This document shows positions 16,488-24,246 of a stretch of 64,000 bases of DNA, piece after piece. Source of the DNA: Soonwooa sp032078105 (GTDB lineage Bacteria > Bacteroidota > Bacteroidia > Flavobacteriales > Weeksellaceae); contig JBJZOS010000011.1 of NCBI GenBank assembly GCA_046269235.1, positions 13,019 to 77,018 on the forward strand. Direction: 5' to 3'. The stretch's first letter is position 1. Every line of letters starts with the position of its first letter. Below the pieces are notes generated by a model. It was not told the DNA's origin and did no database searches. It saw nothing but the letters and a program-made list of their open reading frames with translations. A program made the translations under genes and the position numbers.

Positions 16488-17630
16488 TTATTTCTTAGCA
16501 ATACTTCTAGAGATCACAATCTTTTGGATTTCTGAAGTACCTTCATAGATTTGTGTAATCTTCGCATCACGCATCAATCTTTCTACGTGATATTCTTTAA
16601 CATAACCATATCCGCCGTGTATTTGGACCGCTTCAATAGTTGTATCCATAGCAACTTGAGACGCGTAAAGTTTTGCCATAGCGCCACTTTCTGAGATATC
16701 TTTACCAGCATCTTTCTCAACTGCCGCTTTGAAGCAAAGCATTCTAGCCGCTGTAATGTTAACGTGCATGTCAGCTAATTTGAACGCAATTGCTTGGTGA
16801 TTAATAATCTCTGTACCGAAAGCTTTTCTTTCTTTAGCATATTTAAGCGCCAATTCGTAAGCACCAGATGCGATACCTAAAGCCTGAGATGCAATACCAA
16901 TTCTACCACCGTTAAGAACCGCCATTGCGAAGTTGAATCCGAAGCCATCTTCACCAATTCTGTTTTCCTTTGGTACTTTAACATCTGTGAAAAGTAAAGA
17001 ATGTGTATCACTACCTCTTATTCCTAATTTGTCTTCTTTAGGACCAATTTCAAAACCTTCCCAACCTCTTTCTACAATGAAAGCGTTGATACCTTTATGC
17101 TTCTTCTCTGGATCTGTCTGTGCAATAACGATATAGTAAGATGCGTTACCACCGTTAGTAATCCAGTTTTTAGTACCGTTTAATAAATAATAATCACCCT
17201 TATCTTCTGCAGTTGTACGTTGAGATGTTGCGTCAGATCCAGCTTCTGGCTCAGACAATGCGAAAGCACCGATAACTTCTCCACTCGCAAGAGGTTTTAG
17301 ATACTTCATTTTTTGCTCTTCGCTAGCAAATTTTTCTAGACCAGCACATACTAACGAGTTGTTAACTGACATTACTACCGCAGCAGAAGCATCAATTTTA
17401 GCAATTTCTTCCATTGCAAGAACGTAAGATACACTGTCAAGACCAGCTCCTCCGTATTTTGGGTCAACCATCATACCTAAAAAACCAAGTTCTCCCATTT
17501 TCTTAACTTGTTCTGTTGGGAATTTTTGATGTGTATCTCTTTCGATAACACCAGGAAGTAATTCAGTCTGAGCGAAATCTCTAGCTGCTTGCTGAATCAT
17601 CAGTTGTTCTTCTGATAAATTAAAATCCAT
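16488..17630 (-). CDS. Acyl-CoA dehydrogenase
   Basis: 380-residue FAD enzyme of the short/medium-chain acyl-CoA dehydrogenase family. It introduces the alpha,beta double bond in acyl-CoA, the first step of beta-oxidation, and passes electrons to ETF. Signatures: GAFALSEPEAGSDATSQRTT and NGTKNWITNG (first family signature and FAD site), the second signature QIHGGYGYVKEYHVERLMRD, and the catalytic base Glu363 in IYEGTSEIQ. The start MDFNLSEEQLMIQQAARDFA is typical. It is divergent from, and 165 bp from, an acyl-CoA ligase gene, which suggests a small fatty-acid degradation locus. Chain length (butyryl or longer) cannot be read from the sequence. Confidence 0.93.
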   Translation of the reverse strand: MDFNLSEEQLMIQQAARDFAQTELLPGVIERDTHQKFPTEQVKKMGELGFLGMMVDPKYGGAGLDSVSYVLAMEEIAKIDASAAVVMSVNNSLVCAGLEKFASEEQKMKYLKPLASGEVIGAFALSEPEAGSDATSQRTTAEDKGDYYLLNGTKNWITNGGNASYYIVIAQTDPEKKHKGINAFIVERGWEGFEIGPKEDKLGIRGSDTHSLLFTDVKVPKENRIGEDGFGFNFAMAVLNGGRIGIASQALGIASGAYELALKYAKERKAFGTEIINHQAIAFKLADMHVNITAARMLCFKAAVEKDAGKDISESGAMAKLYASQVAMDTTIEAVQIHGGYGYVKEYHVERLMRDAKITQIYEGTSEIQKIVISRSIAKK

Positions 17631-17794
17631 ATCAATTACTAGTATTAATTGCTTGTAAATTTACAATTTTTACGAAAATTATAACGATATGTATCGAATA
17701 AAAGACATTTTTGCCATTTGACTAAAAAAAACTATATTTACAAAAACCTACTTTTTATTAAATTTAATTTAAAAATTATCAAATATTTAACGAT

Positions 17795-19567
17795 ATGTCT
17801 GTTAAAAGAACGTTTGATTTCGCTCATAAAGCTCTAAATCAATATCCTAAAAATGATGCGTTGGTCACGAAAAAGAATGGGGAATGGAAAAAAACCTCCA
17901 CCTTAGAGTTTATTAACCAAGCAAACAAAATTTCTCGAGGACTGTTAAAACTGGGGATAAAACCTGGTGACAAAATCGGATTAATAACCAGCAACAACCG
18001 TACAGAATGGAGCATTATGGACTTGGGAATTTCTCAAATCGGCGCTATCTCGGTGCCTGTATATCCAAGCATTTCGGAGGAAGATTATGTGTATATTTTT
18101 AATAATGCCGAAATAAAATATTGCTTCGTCTCAGATGTTGACTTATACCAAAAAATGAAGGTTGTAAAGCCCGACGTGACCTCTCTGGCTGGTGTTTTTT
18201 GTTTTGATGATGTTGATGGCGCACCTAATTGGAAAGAAATATTAGATCTTGGTGAAGATGATGCAACACAACAGGAGGTAGAAGATCTATCCAAAGCCAT
18301 AAAAGAAGACGACGTGGTGACCTTAATATACACTTCTGGTACAACTGGACGTCCCAAAGGCGTTATGCTAACACACAAAAACATCGTGTCAAATGTTTTG
18401 GGAAGCGACTCTAGAATCCCCAGAGATAAAAACATTAATTATAAAGACCTTCGTGCACTGAGTTTTTTACCGATCTGTCATATTTTCGAAAGAATGGTCT
18501 ATTACATTTTCATCAACAATGGATTCTCTTTATATTATGCAGAAAGCATTGAAAAAATTGGAGAAAATGTCAAAGAGGTGAAACCTCATTACATGACAGT
18601 TGTGCCACGTTTGGTAGAAAAAGTCTACGATTCTATTTATAATAAAGGTACCGCAGCTGGTGGTATTAAATCTAAAATCTTCCTTTGGTCGATCTCGATC
18701 GCCGAAAAATACAACCTACAAGCGCCAAAATCTTTTGCACATATTATTGCGGACAAATTGGTTTTTAAAAAATGGAGAGAAGGCTTGGGAGGAAATCTAA
18801 TAACCTTAGTTTCTGGCTCTGCCGCACTGTCTTCAAGATTAAACAGAATGTTCCAAGCAGCGGGAATTCCTATTTTGGAAGGTTACGGTTTAACAGAAAC
18901 TTCGCCTGTAATTTCCGTTAACAGTTTCGAAAAAATGAGATTAGGTTCTGTAGGCATACCACTAAGTAATGTAGATGTTAAAATAGCTGCTGATGGCGAG
19001 ATCACCGTTAAAGGACCTTCTGTTTTTGGAGGTTATTACAAGGACGACGAAAAAACGAGGGAAGCTTTCACCGAAGATGATTATTTCAAAACTGGAGATA
19101 TTGGACATATTGACGATGATGGATTCTTATTTATCACCGATAGAAAAAAAGAAATGTTCAAAACGTCGGGTGGAAAATTTATTGCGCCTCAAGTTATCGA
19201 GAACCATGCAAAAGCTTCCAAATTTATAGAACAAATAATGGTGGTGGGCGAAGGCGAAAAAATGCCAACGGCGTTAATACAACCAGATTTTAACTTTGCA
19301 CAAAACTGGGCAAAAATCAAAAACATCAACATCGGGACAAGTCCTGAAGAAATAGCAAAAAGCCCAGAATTGAAAGAACGAATCACCCAAGAAATAGAAA
19401 CGCTTAATAAAAAATTAGGCAAGTGGGAGCAGATTAAAAAGATTGAACTCACACCAAAAGTATGGTCAATAGATGACGGATTGCTAACACCTACTCTTAA
19501 ACTTAAACGTAAAGCTATTAAAGAAGCTTTCATCGATTTGTACGAGAAACTCTATGACAGAAAATAA
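17795..19567 (+). CDS. Long-chain acyl-CoA synthetase (AMP-forming), copy 1
   Basis: 590-residue member of the ANL adenylate-forming superfamily that activates fatty acids to acyl-CoA with ATP. Core motifs: P-loop-like TLIYTSGTTGRPKGVMLTH at about residues 177-195, GYGLTETSPVIS (A5), TGDIGHIDDDGFLFITDRKK (A7/A8 hinge) and a C-terminal domain with GEGEKMPTALIQPDF. It belongs to the eukaryote-like long form used by Bacteroidota (LPICHIFERM block). A close paralog follows directly. It is divergent from the acyl-CoA dehydrogenase. Each of the two ligases has its own terminator, and the second has its own promoter, so they can be expressed separately. Confidence 0.92.
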   Translation: MSVKRTFDFAHKALNQYPKNDALVTKKNGEWKKTSTLEFINQANKISRGLLKLGIKPGDKIGLITSNNRTEWSIMDLGISQIGAISVPVYPSISEEDYVYIFNNAEIKYCFVSDVDLYQKMKVVKPDVTSLAGVFCFDDVDGAPNWKEILDLGEDDATQQEVEDLSKAIKEDDVVTLIYTSGTTGRPKGVMLTHKNIVSNVLGSDSRIPRDKNINYKDLRALSFLPICHIFERMVYYIFINNGFSLYYAESIEKIGENVKEVKPHYMTVVPRLVEKVYDSIYNKGTAAGGIKSKIFLWSISIAEKYNLQAPKSFAHIIADKLVFKKWREGLGGNLITLVSGSAALSSRLNRMFQAAGIPILEGYGLTETSPVISVNSFEKMRLGSVGIPLSNVDVKIAADGEITVKGPSVFGGYYKDDEKTREAFTEDDYFKTGDIGHIDDDGFLFITDRKKEMFKTSGGKFIAPQVIENHAKASKFIEQIMVVGEGEKMPTALIQPDFNFAQNWAKIKNINIGTSPEEIAKSPELKERITQEIETLNKKLGKWEQIKKIELTPKVWSIDDGLLTPTLKLKRKAIKEAFIDLYEKLYDRK

Positions 19568-19579
19568 TTAATACAAAAA

Positions 19580-19609
19580 AAGCTATCCAATGGATAGCTT
19601 TATTTTTTT
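19580..19609 (+). terminator. Terminator between the two acyl-CoA synthetase genes
   Basis: A 9-bp perfect stem (19580-19588 with 19592-19600), AAT loop, then TATTTTTTT. Confidence 0.9.
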
Positions 19610-19635
19610 GAAAAAACTCATAATTGTTATATTTG
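19607..19635 (+). promoter_or_regulatory. Promoter of the second acyl-CoA synthetase gene
   Basis: TTTG (19607-19610), 17-bp spacer, TATATTTG (19628-19635). The -33 element overlaps the T-tail of the preceding terminator. It decides the start: the TTG at 19624 lies inside the promoter, so ATG 19660 is preferred. Confidence 0.6.
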
Positions 19636-19659
19636 CATTCAATCTTTCTTACAACCAAC

Positions 19660-21420
19660 ATGACATTAACTCGAATTTTCGATATTCCCTATATTACACT
19701 AGAAAAATATCCCAAAAAAAACTACATCAATGACAAAATTGCTGGAAGTTGGAGAAATCTTTCAACGGAAGAATTCATTGCAAAAAGCAATCAATTCTCT
19801 AGAGGTTTAATAAAATTAGGTTTAAAAAAAGGTGACAAAATAGGAATTATCACCACAACCAACAGGACCGAATGGTGCATTATCGACCAAGCAGCTTTAC
19901 AACTCGGCATTATCACGGTTCCTATCTATCCATCGATTTCGCAGGCGGATTGCGTCTATAATCTTGGCGATTCGGATTGTTACTATTGCTTTGTCTCGGA
20001 CGAAAAACTTTACAACAAGATTAATAACATAAGAACAGAACTAACTTTATTAAAAGACATCTACACCTTTGATAAAGTTAATGCTGCTAAACATTGGGAA
20101 GATATTCTAGAACTTGGGAAAGATGATAGTCTACAAGCCGAAGTTGAATCTATTAAAAGAGAAATTTATCCAGACGATCTGGTGTCTATTATCTACACTT
20201 CTGGGACGACAGGAAAGCCCAAAGGCGTTATGTTGACACACAACAACATCGTGCAAGACATCATCGGTTGCGAAGACAGAATCCCGCGCAGACAGGGCAA
20301 CGACAGTCGTGCATTAAGTTTTTTACCAATGTGTCACATATTCGAAAGGACGATTTTCTATATTTTTACTTATAGTGGTTTTGCTATTTATTTCGCTGAA
20401 AGCACAGACAAGCTTAGTGAAAATCTTCAAGAAGTGAAGCCACACTACATGACTGTTGTTCCGCGTGTTATCGAGAAAGTTTATGATTCAATCTATAAAA
20501 AAGGAACCGAAGCTGGCGCCATCAAAAAAAGTATTTTCTTGTGGTCACTAAAAATTGCTGAAAACTATAAACTGGGCGCACCAAAAAGTGTCTTCCACAA
20601 GATTGCTGACAAATTGGTTTTCTCTAAATGGAGAGCTGGCATTGGAGGTAATATTTTAACTTTAGTTTCTGGTTCTGCGCCACTTTCTACACGACTTAAT
20701 ATTATGTTTCAAGCCGCTGGCATTCCAATTCAGGAAGGTTATGGTTTGACAGAAACTTCGCCTGTAATCTCGGTTAACAGTTTTGAATTTATGAAAATGG
20801 GCTCCATCGGAAAACCTCTTTTTAATGTTAATGTTAAAATAGCAGAAGATGGCGAAATCACGGTTAAAGGACCAACCGTAACCCAAGGTTATTACAAAAA
20901 CCCAGAATTAACGAGAGAAGCTTTTGATAACGAAGGCTACTTCAAAACAGGTGATATTGGACATCTGGATAAAGACGGATTCCTTTTTATTACCGACAGA
21001 AAAAAAGAAATGTTCAAAACGTCGGGCGGTAAATATGTTGCGCCACAAGTCATAGAAAATCTTGCTAAAGCGTCTTTATTTATTGAACAAATTATGGTCG
21101 TTGGCGAAGGCGAAAAAATGCCAACTGCACTAATACAGCCAGACTTCGACTATGCTAAAAAATGGGCAAAAGATAACAACATCAACATCGGAACGACGCC
21201 TGAGGACATTGCAAAAAGTCCGGAACTAAAAGCTGCCATCGAAAAAGAAATGGACAATATCAACAATAATCTTGGTCATTGGGAACAAATCAAAAAAATA
21301 GAATTAACACCCGAGATTTGGTCTGAGGAAAACGGAATGTTAACACCAACTTTGAAACTAAAACGTAAAGTAATTAAAGAACATTTTATGGCTCTTTACA
21401 ATAAACTTTATAATAGATAA
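19660..21420 (+). CDS. Long-chain acyl-CoA synthetase (AMP-forming), copy 2
   Basis: 586 residues from ATG 19660 (MTLTRIFDIPYITLEKYPKK). It aligns with copy 1 over its whole length and has the same motifs: SIIYTSGTTGKPKGVMLTHN, GYGLTETSPVISVNSFE, GDIGHLDKDGFLFITDRKKE, GEGEKMPTALIQPDF and the C-terminal LTPTLKLKRKVIKEHF. The catalytic lysine region and hinge are intact, so both copies should be active. The many conserved blocks with scattered changes indicate an old tandem duplication rather than a fresh one. Differences cluster in the N-terminal third and around the acyl-binding region, so altered chain-length choice is possible, but this is inference. Confidence 0.92.
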   Translation: MTLTRIFDIPYITLEKYPKKNYINDKIAGSWRNLSTEEFIAKSNQFSRGLIKLGLKKGDKIGIITTTNRTEWCIIDQAALQLGIITVPIYPSISQADCVYNLGDSDCYYCFVSDEKLYNKINNIRTELTLLKDIYTFDKVNAAKHWEDILELGKDDSLQAEVESIKREIYPDDLVSIIYTSGTTGKPKGVMLTHNNIVQDIIGCEDRIPRRQGNDSRALSFLPMCHIFERTIFYIFTYSGFAIYFAESTDKLSENLQEVKPHYMTVVPRVIEKVYDSIYKKGTEAGAIKKSIFLWSLKIAENYKLGAPKSVFHKIADKLVFSKWRAGIGGNILTLVSGSAPLSTRLNIMFQAAGIPIQEGYGLTETSPVISVNSFEFMKMGSIGKPLFNVNVKIAEDGEITVKGPTVTQGYYKNPELTREAFDNEGYFKTGDIGHLDKDGFLFITDRKKEMFKTSGGKYVAPQVIENLAKASLFIEQIMVVGEGEKMPTALIQPDFDYAKKWAKDNNINIGTTPEDIAKSPELKAAIEKEMDNINNNLGHWEQIKKIELTPEIWSEENGMLTPTLKLKRKVIKEHFMALYNKLYNR

Positions 21421-21424
21421 AATA

Positions 21425-21454
21425 AAAGCCAGTTAATGACAACTGGCTTTTTTT
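21425..21454 (+). terminator. Terminator of acyl-CoA synthetase copy 2
   Basis: A 10-bp stem (21425-21434 with 21441-21450), 6-nt loop and seven T's. Confidence 0.9.
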
Positions 21455-21593
21455 ATTTAAAGGGAATAAAGATTTTATTTCTTGATGACCTTTTCTGTCG
21501 AGTTTTGTCCTTTGTCAAATTAGAGCTTTGGAAAGAGCAACTTCAGAATCGTTATGAAGAGGTGATCATATTTTATCCTAAAACTTTGACAGA

Positions 21594-22089
21594 TTAATAT
21601 TCTGTATCCGCAGATGGTCCATAACTTGGGGGGCAATTCAATATCACTTAATCGATAATAGACGCCCAGTTGCGCTCGGTGATGCGTTGCTTGATTCATT
21701 GCATGTCCAATGGCACCATACTATGTCCATTCCATCATTGTTTCGCCACTATTTTTTATTGGCCAATTCGTTTCTGGTTGATCTTCAGTCTCCGCTTCTA
21801 GACTTGCAATTCCAACATTGTAGCAGACCTCTAACTTTTGTTGAAGTTCTGCTTTTGTTGAGAGATTAACTGATTGATCGTCGCCTTTTCCAAAGTCTAG
21901 CTCTCAAGTGTTGAGAATAAATTTTGGCCAAGCAAAAACCTCAGCACTATGAGACACTAGCGACATTAACTTCATACTTTTCTCATGTGGTGCGTAATCA
22001 TTTTTACCCTCAGGAAAACGGTCAAAAAAAGCTTCAGCTGTTTCGTATTCGTTTTTTAATTCTTCTTTAAGTTGTGATAATGTATCCAC
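21594..22089 (-). pseudogene. DinB/YfiT-type damage-inducible family protein, decayed
   Basis: A nearly full-length minus-strand remnant. From ATG 22089 it reads MDTLSQLKEELKNEYETAEA, YAPHEKSMKLMSLVSHSAEV and FAWPKFILNT, then a TGA; it continues in frame with ELDFGKGDDQSVNLSTKAEL, a TAG after MMEWT, then YGAIGHAMNQATHHRAQLGV YYRLSDIELP. One extra C in the CCCCCC run shifts the frame; correcting it restores PSYGPSADTEY and TAA at 21594-21596. The H..M-N-Q-A-T-H-H-R-A-Q-L pattern is the metal-site helix of the DinB four-helix-bundle superfamily (unrelated to DNA polymerase IV). Three separate lesions show genuine decay. Bases 21470-21593 next to it hold no recognisable gene. Confidence 0.85.
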
Positions 22090-22292
22090 TTTTTTTTTGT
22101 GATTTTTGAATTATAAAATTACCGCCTAAAATGTCAAAAATATGTTAATGACTTATGAAATAAAAGATAAAACTAAAGCCTAGAAATTTCGCGTCATAAA
22201 ACTTAACCATAAAACCTCGCATAATAAATATCATGAAAGTCAGCTAAGGTATATATTTTGCAGGTCTCTTGGTATTCATAAAAAATTTTACA

Positions 22293-22835
22293 ATGAGTCA
22301 AAACTACACCAACCCGTACAAGTACTGGTATCTTCCGTTAATTACAGGGATTATTTTTATCTTTAGTGGACTATTCATTTTCCGTACACCTCTTACTTCT
22401 TATTTAGCATTATCGATGATATTTGCTGCCATCTTTTTTGTCACAGGTATCATGGAGGTTGTTAACGCCTTTAGCAACAGACGATATCCTAACTGGGGAT
22501 GGTCGCTAGCTGGAGGTATTGTTGATTTGCTTTTGGGGATTATGCTAATATCCTCACCTACTTTGAGTGCTACAATATTGCCGTTGTATGTTGGATTTAC
22601 GATTTTGTTTCGATCGGTTATGGGTATAGGATCATCTTTAGCATTAAAAAAAATTGGAATTAAATCTTGGGGAACCGTGTTGATTTTTAGTATTTTGGGA
22701 TTATTATTTGCTATACTAATGATTGCAAATCCCGTTTTTGGAGGTTTAACAATTGTCTACTACACCGCTATTTCATTCATTATGATAGGCGTTTTGCAAA
22801 TCATGCTTGCTTTTGGATTGCAAAAACTTAAATAA
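22293..22835 (+). CDS. HdeD-like (DUF308) membrane protein
   Basis: 180 residues from ATG 22293 (MSQNYTNPYKYWYLPLITGI); a TTG 24 bp upstream is in frame but less likely. Six predicted membrane helices in three hairpin pairs, each followed by a similar sequence, as in the DUF308/HdeD family. Conserved features include the FSGLFIFRTPLTSYLALSMI segment and GWSLAGGIVDLLLGIMLI. In E. coli HdeD contributes to acid resistance at high cell density; in other bacteria the role is unknown. It sits alone, sharing a bidirectional terminator with the convergent thiol peroxidase gene. Confidence 0.8.
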   Translation: MSQNYTNPYKYWYLPLITGIIFIFSGLFIFRTPLTSYLALSMIFAAIFFVTGIMEVVNAFSNRRYPNWGWSLAGGIVDLLLGIMLISSPTLSATILPLYVGFTILFRSVMGIGSSLALKKIGIKSWGTVLIFSILGLLFAILMIANPVFGGLTIVYYTAISFIMIGVLQIMLAFGLQKLK

Positions 22836-22856
22836 ATACAATCGTTTTTAAACAAA

Positions 22857-22888
22857 AAACAGTCTCAACATATCGAGACTGTTTTTTT
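22857..22888. terminator. Bidirectional terminator (hdeD-like / tpx)
   Basis: A 10-bp stem (22857-22866 with 22875-22884) with T's on the plus side and an A-rich run on the other side. Confidence 0.8.
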
Positions 22889-23450
22889 ATTGTTTAATTG
22901 CTGCCAAAGCCCTTTCATAGTTAGGTTCTCGGCTAATGTCAGCGACTTGCTCTTCGTAGACGATTATGCCTTGCGGATTAATAACAACCACTGCTCGACT
23001 TAGCAAACCTCGCGACGCGCCATCCATCATTTCGACGCCATAACGTTTTCCAAAATCGGTTCTAAAATCTGACAACATTACAACATTTTTAATACCTTCT
23101 GCACCACAATAACGCTTTTGTGCAAAAGGCAAATCTTTAGAAATGCATAACACCGACGTATTGGGAAGATCGGCAGCCATCTCATTAAATTTTCTTACAG
23201 AAATCGAGCAAACGCCTGTATCAACACTCGGAAAAATATTTAGTATTGCATATTTCCCTTTATAACTCTCCAGAGTTTTGCTTTCCATTTTGTCATCTGT
23301 CAGTTCAAAATTAGGCGCGGCAGCACCAACATTAGGAAGTTTTGCAAACGTTTTTATTTCTTTACCACGCATTAAGACTGTGGATTGTTGGGCGTTTGCC
23401 AATCCAATAATCAGTAATAATATGAAACTTAATATTTTTAAAGCTTTCAT
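22887..23450 (-). CDS. tpx: Thiol peroxidase (Tpx family peroxiredoxin) with signal peptide
   Basis: 187 residues. The Tpx core is clear: peroxidatic Cys81 in FPSVDTGVCSISVRKFN and resolving Cys115 in QKRYCGAEG, with LSDFRTDFGKRYGVEM and LLSRAVVVINPQGIIVYEEQ. It reduces hydroperoxides using thioredoxin-like donors. Unlike usual cytosolic Tpx, it carries a typical N-terminal signal peptide (MKALKILSFILLLIIGLANA|QQ), so export to the periplasm is predicted. The motif has G where Tpx usually has P before the peroxidatic Cys (T-G-V-C versus T-P-V-C). The gene stands alone, with a shared terminator at its 3' end. Confidence 0.88.
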   Translation of the reverse strand: MKALKILSFILLLIIGLANAQQSTVLMRGKEIKTFAKLPNVGAAAPNFELTDDKMESKTLESYKGKYAILNIFPSVDTGVCSISVRKFNEMAADLPNTSVLCISKDLPFAQKRYCGAEGIKNVVMLSDFRTDFGKRYGVEMMDGASRGLLSRAVVVINPQGIIVYEEQVADISREPNYERALAAIKQ

Positions 23451-23481
23451 TATTTTTTAAAATTTAAATCAAATTTAAAAC

Positions 23482-23504
23482 AAAAAAACTTCCTTTCGGA
23501 AGCT
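23482..23504 (-). terminator. Terminator of the 205-residue lipoprotein gene
   Basis: On the minus strand: a 7-bp stem with GAAA tetraloop, followed by seven T's. Confidence 0.8.
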
Positions 23505-23509
23505 TTAGT

Positions 23510-24127
23510 TTATTTTAATGAAGATGTATTAATCTCGCTCATCACAGCCTTTAGCTGATCAAGTGTATAACCTTCACCTTCTATCTTTACTGCATAGCGG
23601 TTTTTTACTAGATACTGAATTTCCGATTCCATAATATCTCCATTTTTCTTCTCAGAAATGCTTGCTCGTACATTATTAAAATTGGTCGTTTTCTCATAAC
23701 CTTCTGCACTTGTTTTTTCTGATTCTGCTTTTAGTGCCATCATCAACATAGCAAGCATACCACTACCAGCTTCGCCTGCGCCGTCCATAATGCTAATCTC
23801 GACATTCTTATTGGCGTTGTCGCTATACTTTGCTTCTGCTGAAGCCAAACCCATCATAGAGATATCTCCTACTTTTATTTCGGTTCTTGCTAAGCCTAGT
23901 GAAGTGGTTGGAAAAATAGACTTTAATTCATCATTAGTTGCTGGTGTCGTTGTTTTTAACTCTTCCATTTTTTTCTCGATATCATCCATTGATGCTGACA
24001 AGTTGTTGAGCGTTTTTGCACCGTTAACAACGTCCCCTATCGAAGTGGAAGTTTTCGCGTTAGCATCTTCATTTTTTTTACAAGCAACTAAGCTGACTAC
24101 AGCCAATGCTAAAAATGTTTTTTTCAT
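23510..24127 (-). CDS. Putative lipoprotein of unknown function
   Basis: 205 residues. Signal peptide MKKTFLALAVVSLVAC with the lipobox cysteine at 16; the mature start C-K-K-N-E-D contains acidic residues near the lipid, compatible with the Bacteroidota export signal. A short coiled-coil-like stretch follows (about residues 40-62, LSASMDDIEKKMEELKTTT), then a two-layer alpha/beta pattern with EISIMDGAGEAGSGMLAMLM and a final SEIQYLVKNRYAVKIEGEGY. I do not recognise a named family. It stands alone between tpx and a TonB-dependent receptor gene on the same strand, each with its own terminator. Confidence 0.65.
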   Translation of the reverse strand: MKKTFLALAVVSLVACKKNEDANAKTSTSIGDVVNGAKTLNNLSASMDDIEKKMEELKTTTPATNDELKSIFPTTSLGLARTEIKVGDISMMGLASAEAKYSDNANKNVEISIMDGAGEAGSGMLAMLMMALKAESEKTSAEGYEKTTNFNNVRASISEKKNGDIMESEIQYLVKNRYAVKIEGEGYTLDQLKAVMSEINTSSLK

Positions 24128-24206
24128 AAATATATTTTTTTAGTGTGCCTAACAAATTTAGAACTTTTATTTTAAGCCTACCAACGAAACATCAATAATT
24201 AATCAT

Positions 24207-24240
24207 AAAAAATCGCTTCATAGGCTTGAAGCGGTTTTTT
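24207..24240 (-). terminator. Terminator of the TonB-dependent receptor gene
   Basis: A stem-loop (AAATCGCTTCA / TTGAAGCGGTTT, one G-T pair) with T's on both strands, 7 bp after the receptor stop. Confidence 0.85.
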
Positions 24241-24246
24241 ATGAAT

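Noticed and set aside
19624..19659. TTG start for acyl-CoA synthetase copy 2
   Set aside because: It lies within the promoter; the ATG at 19660 fits the alignment with copy 1.
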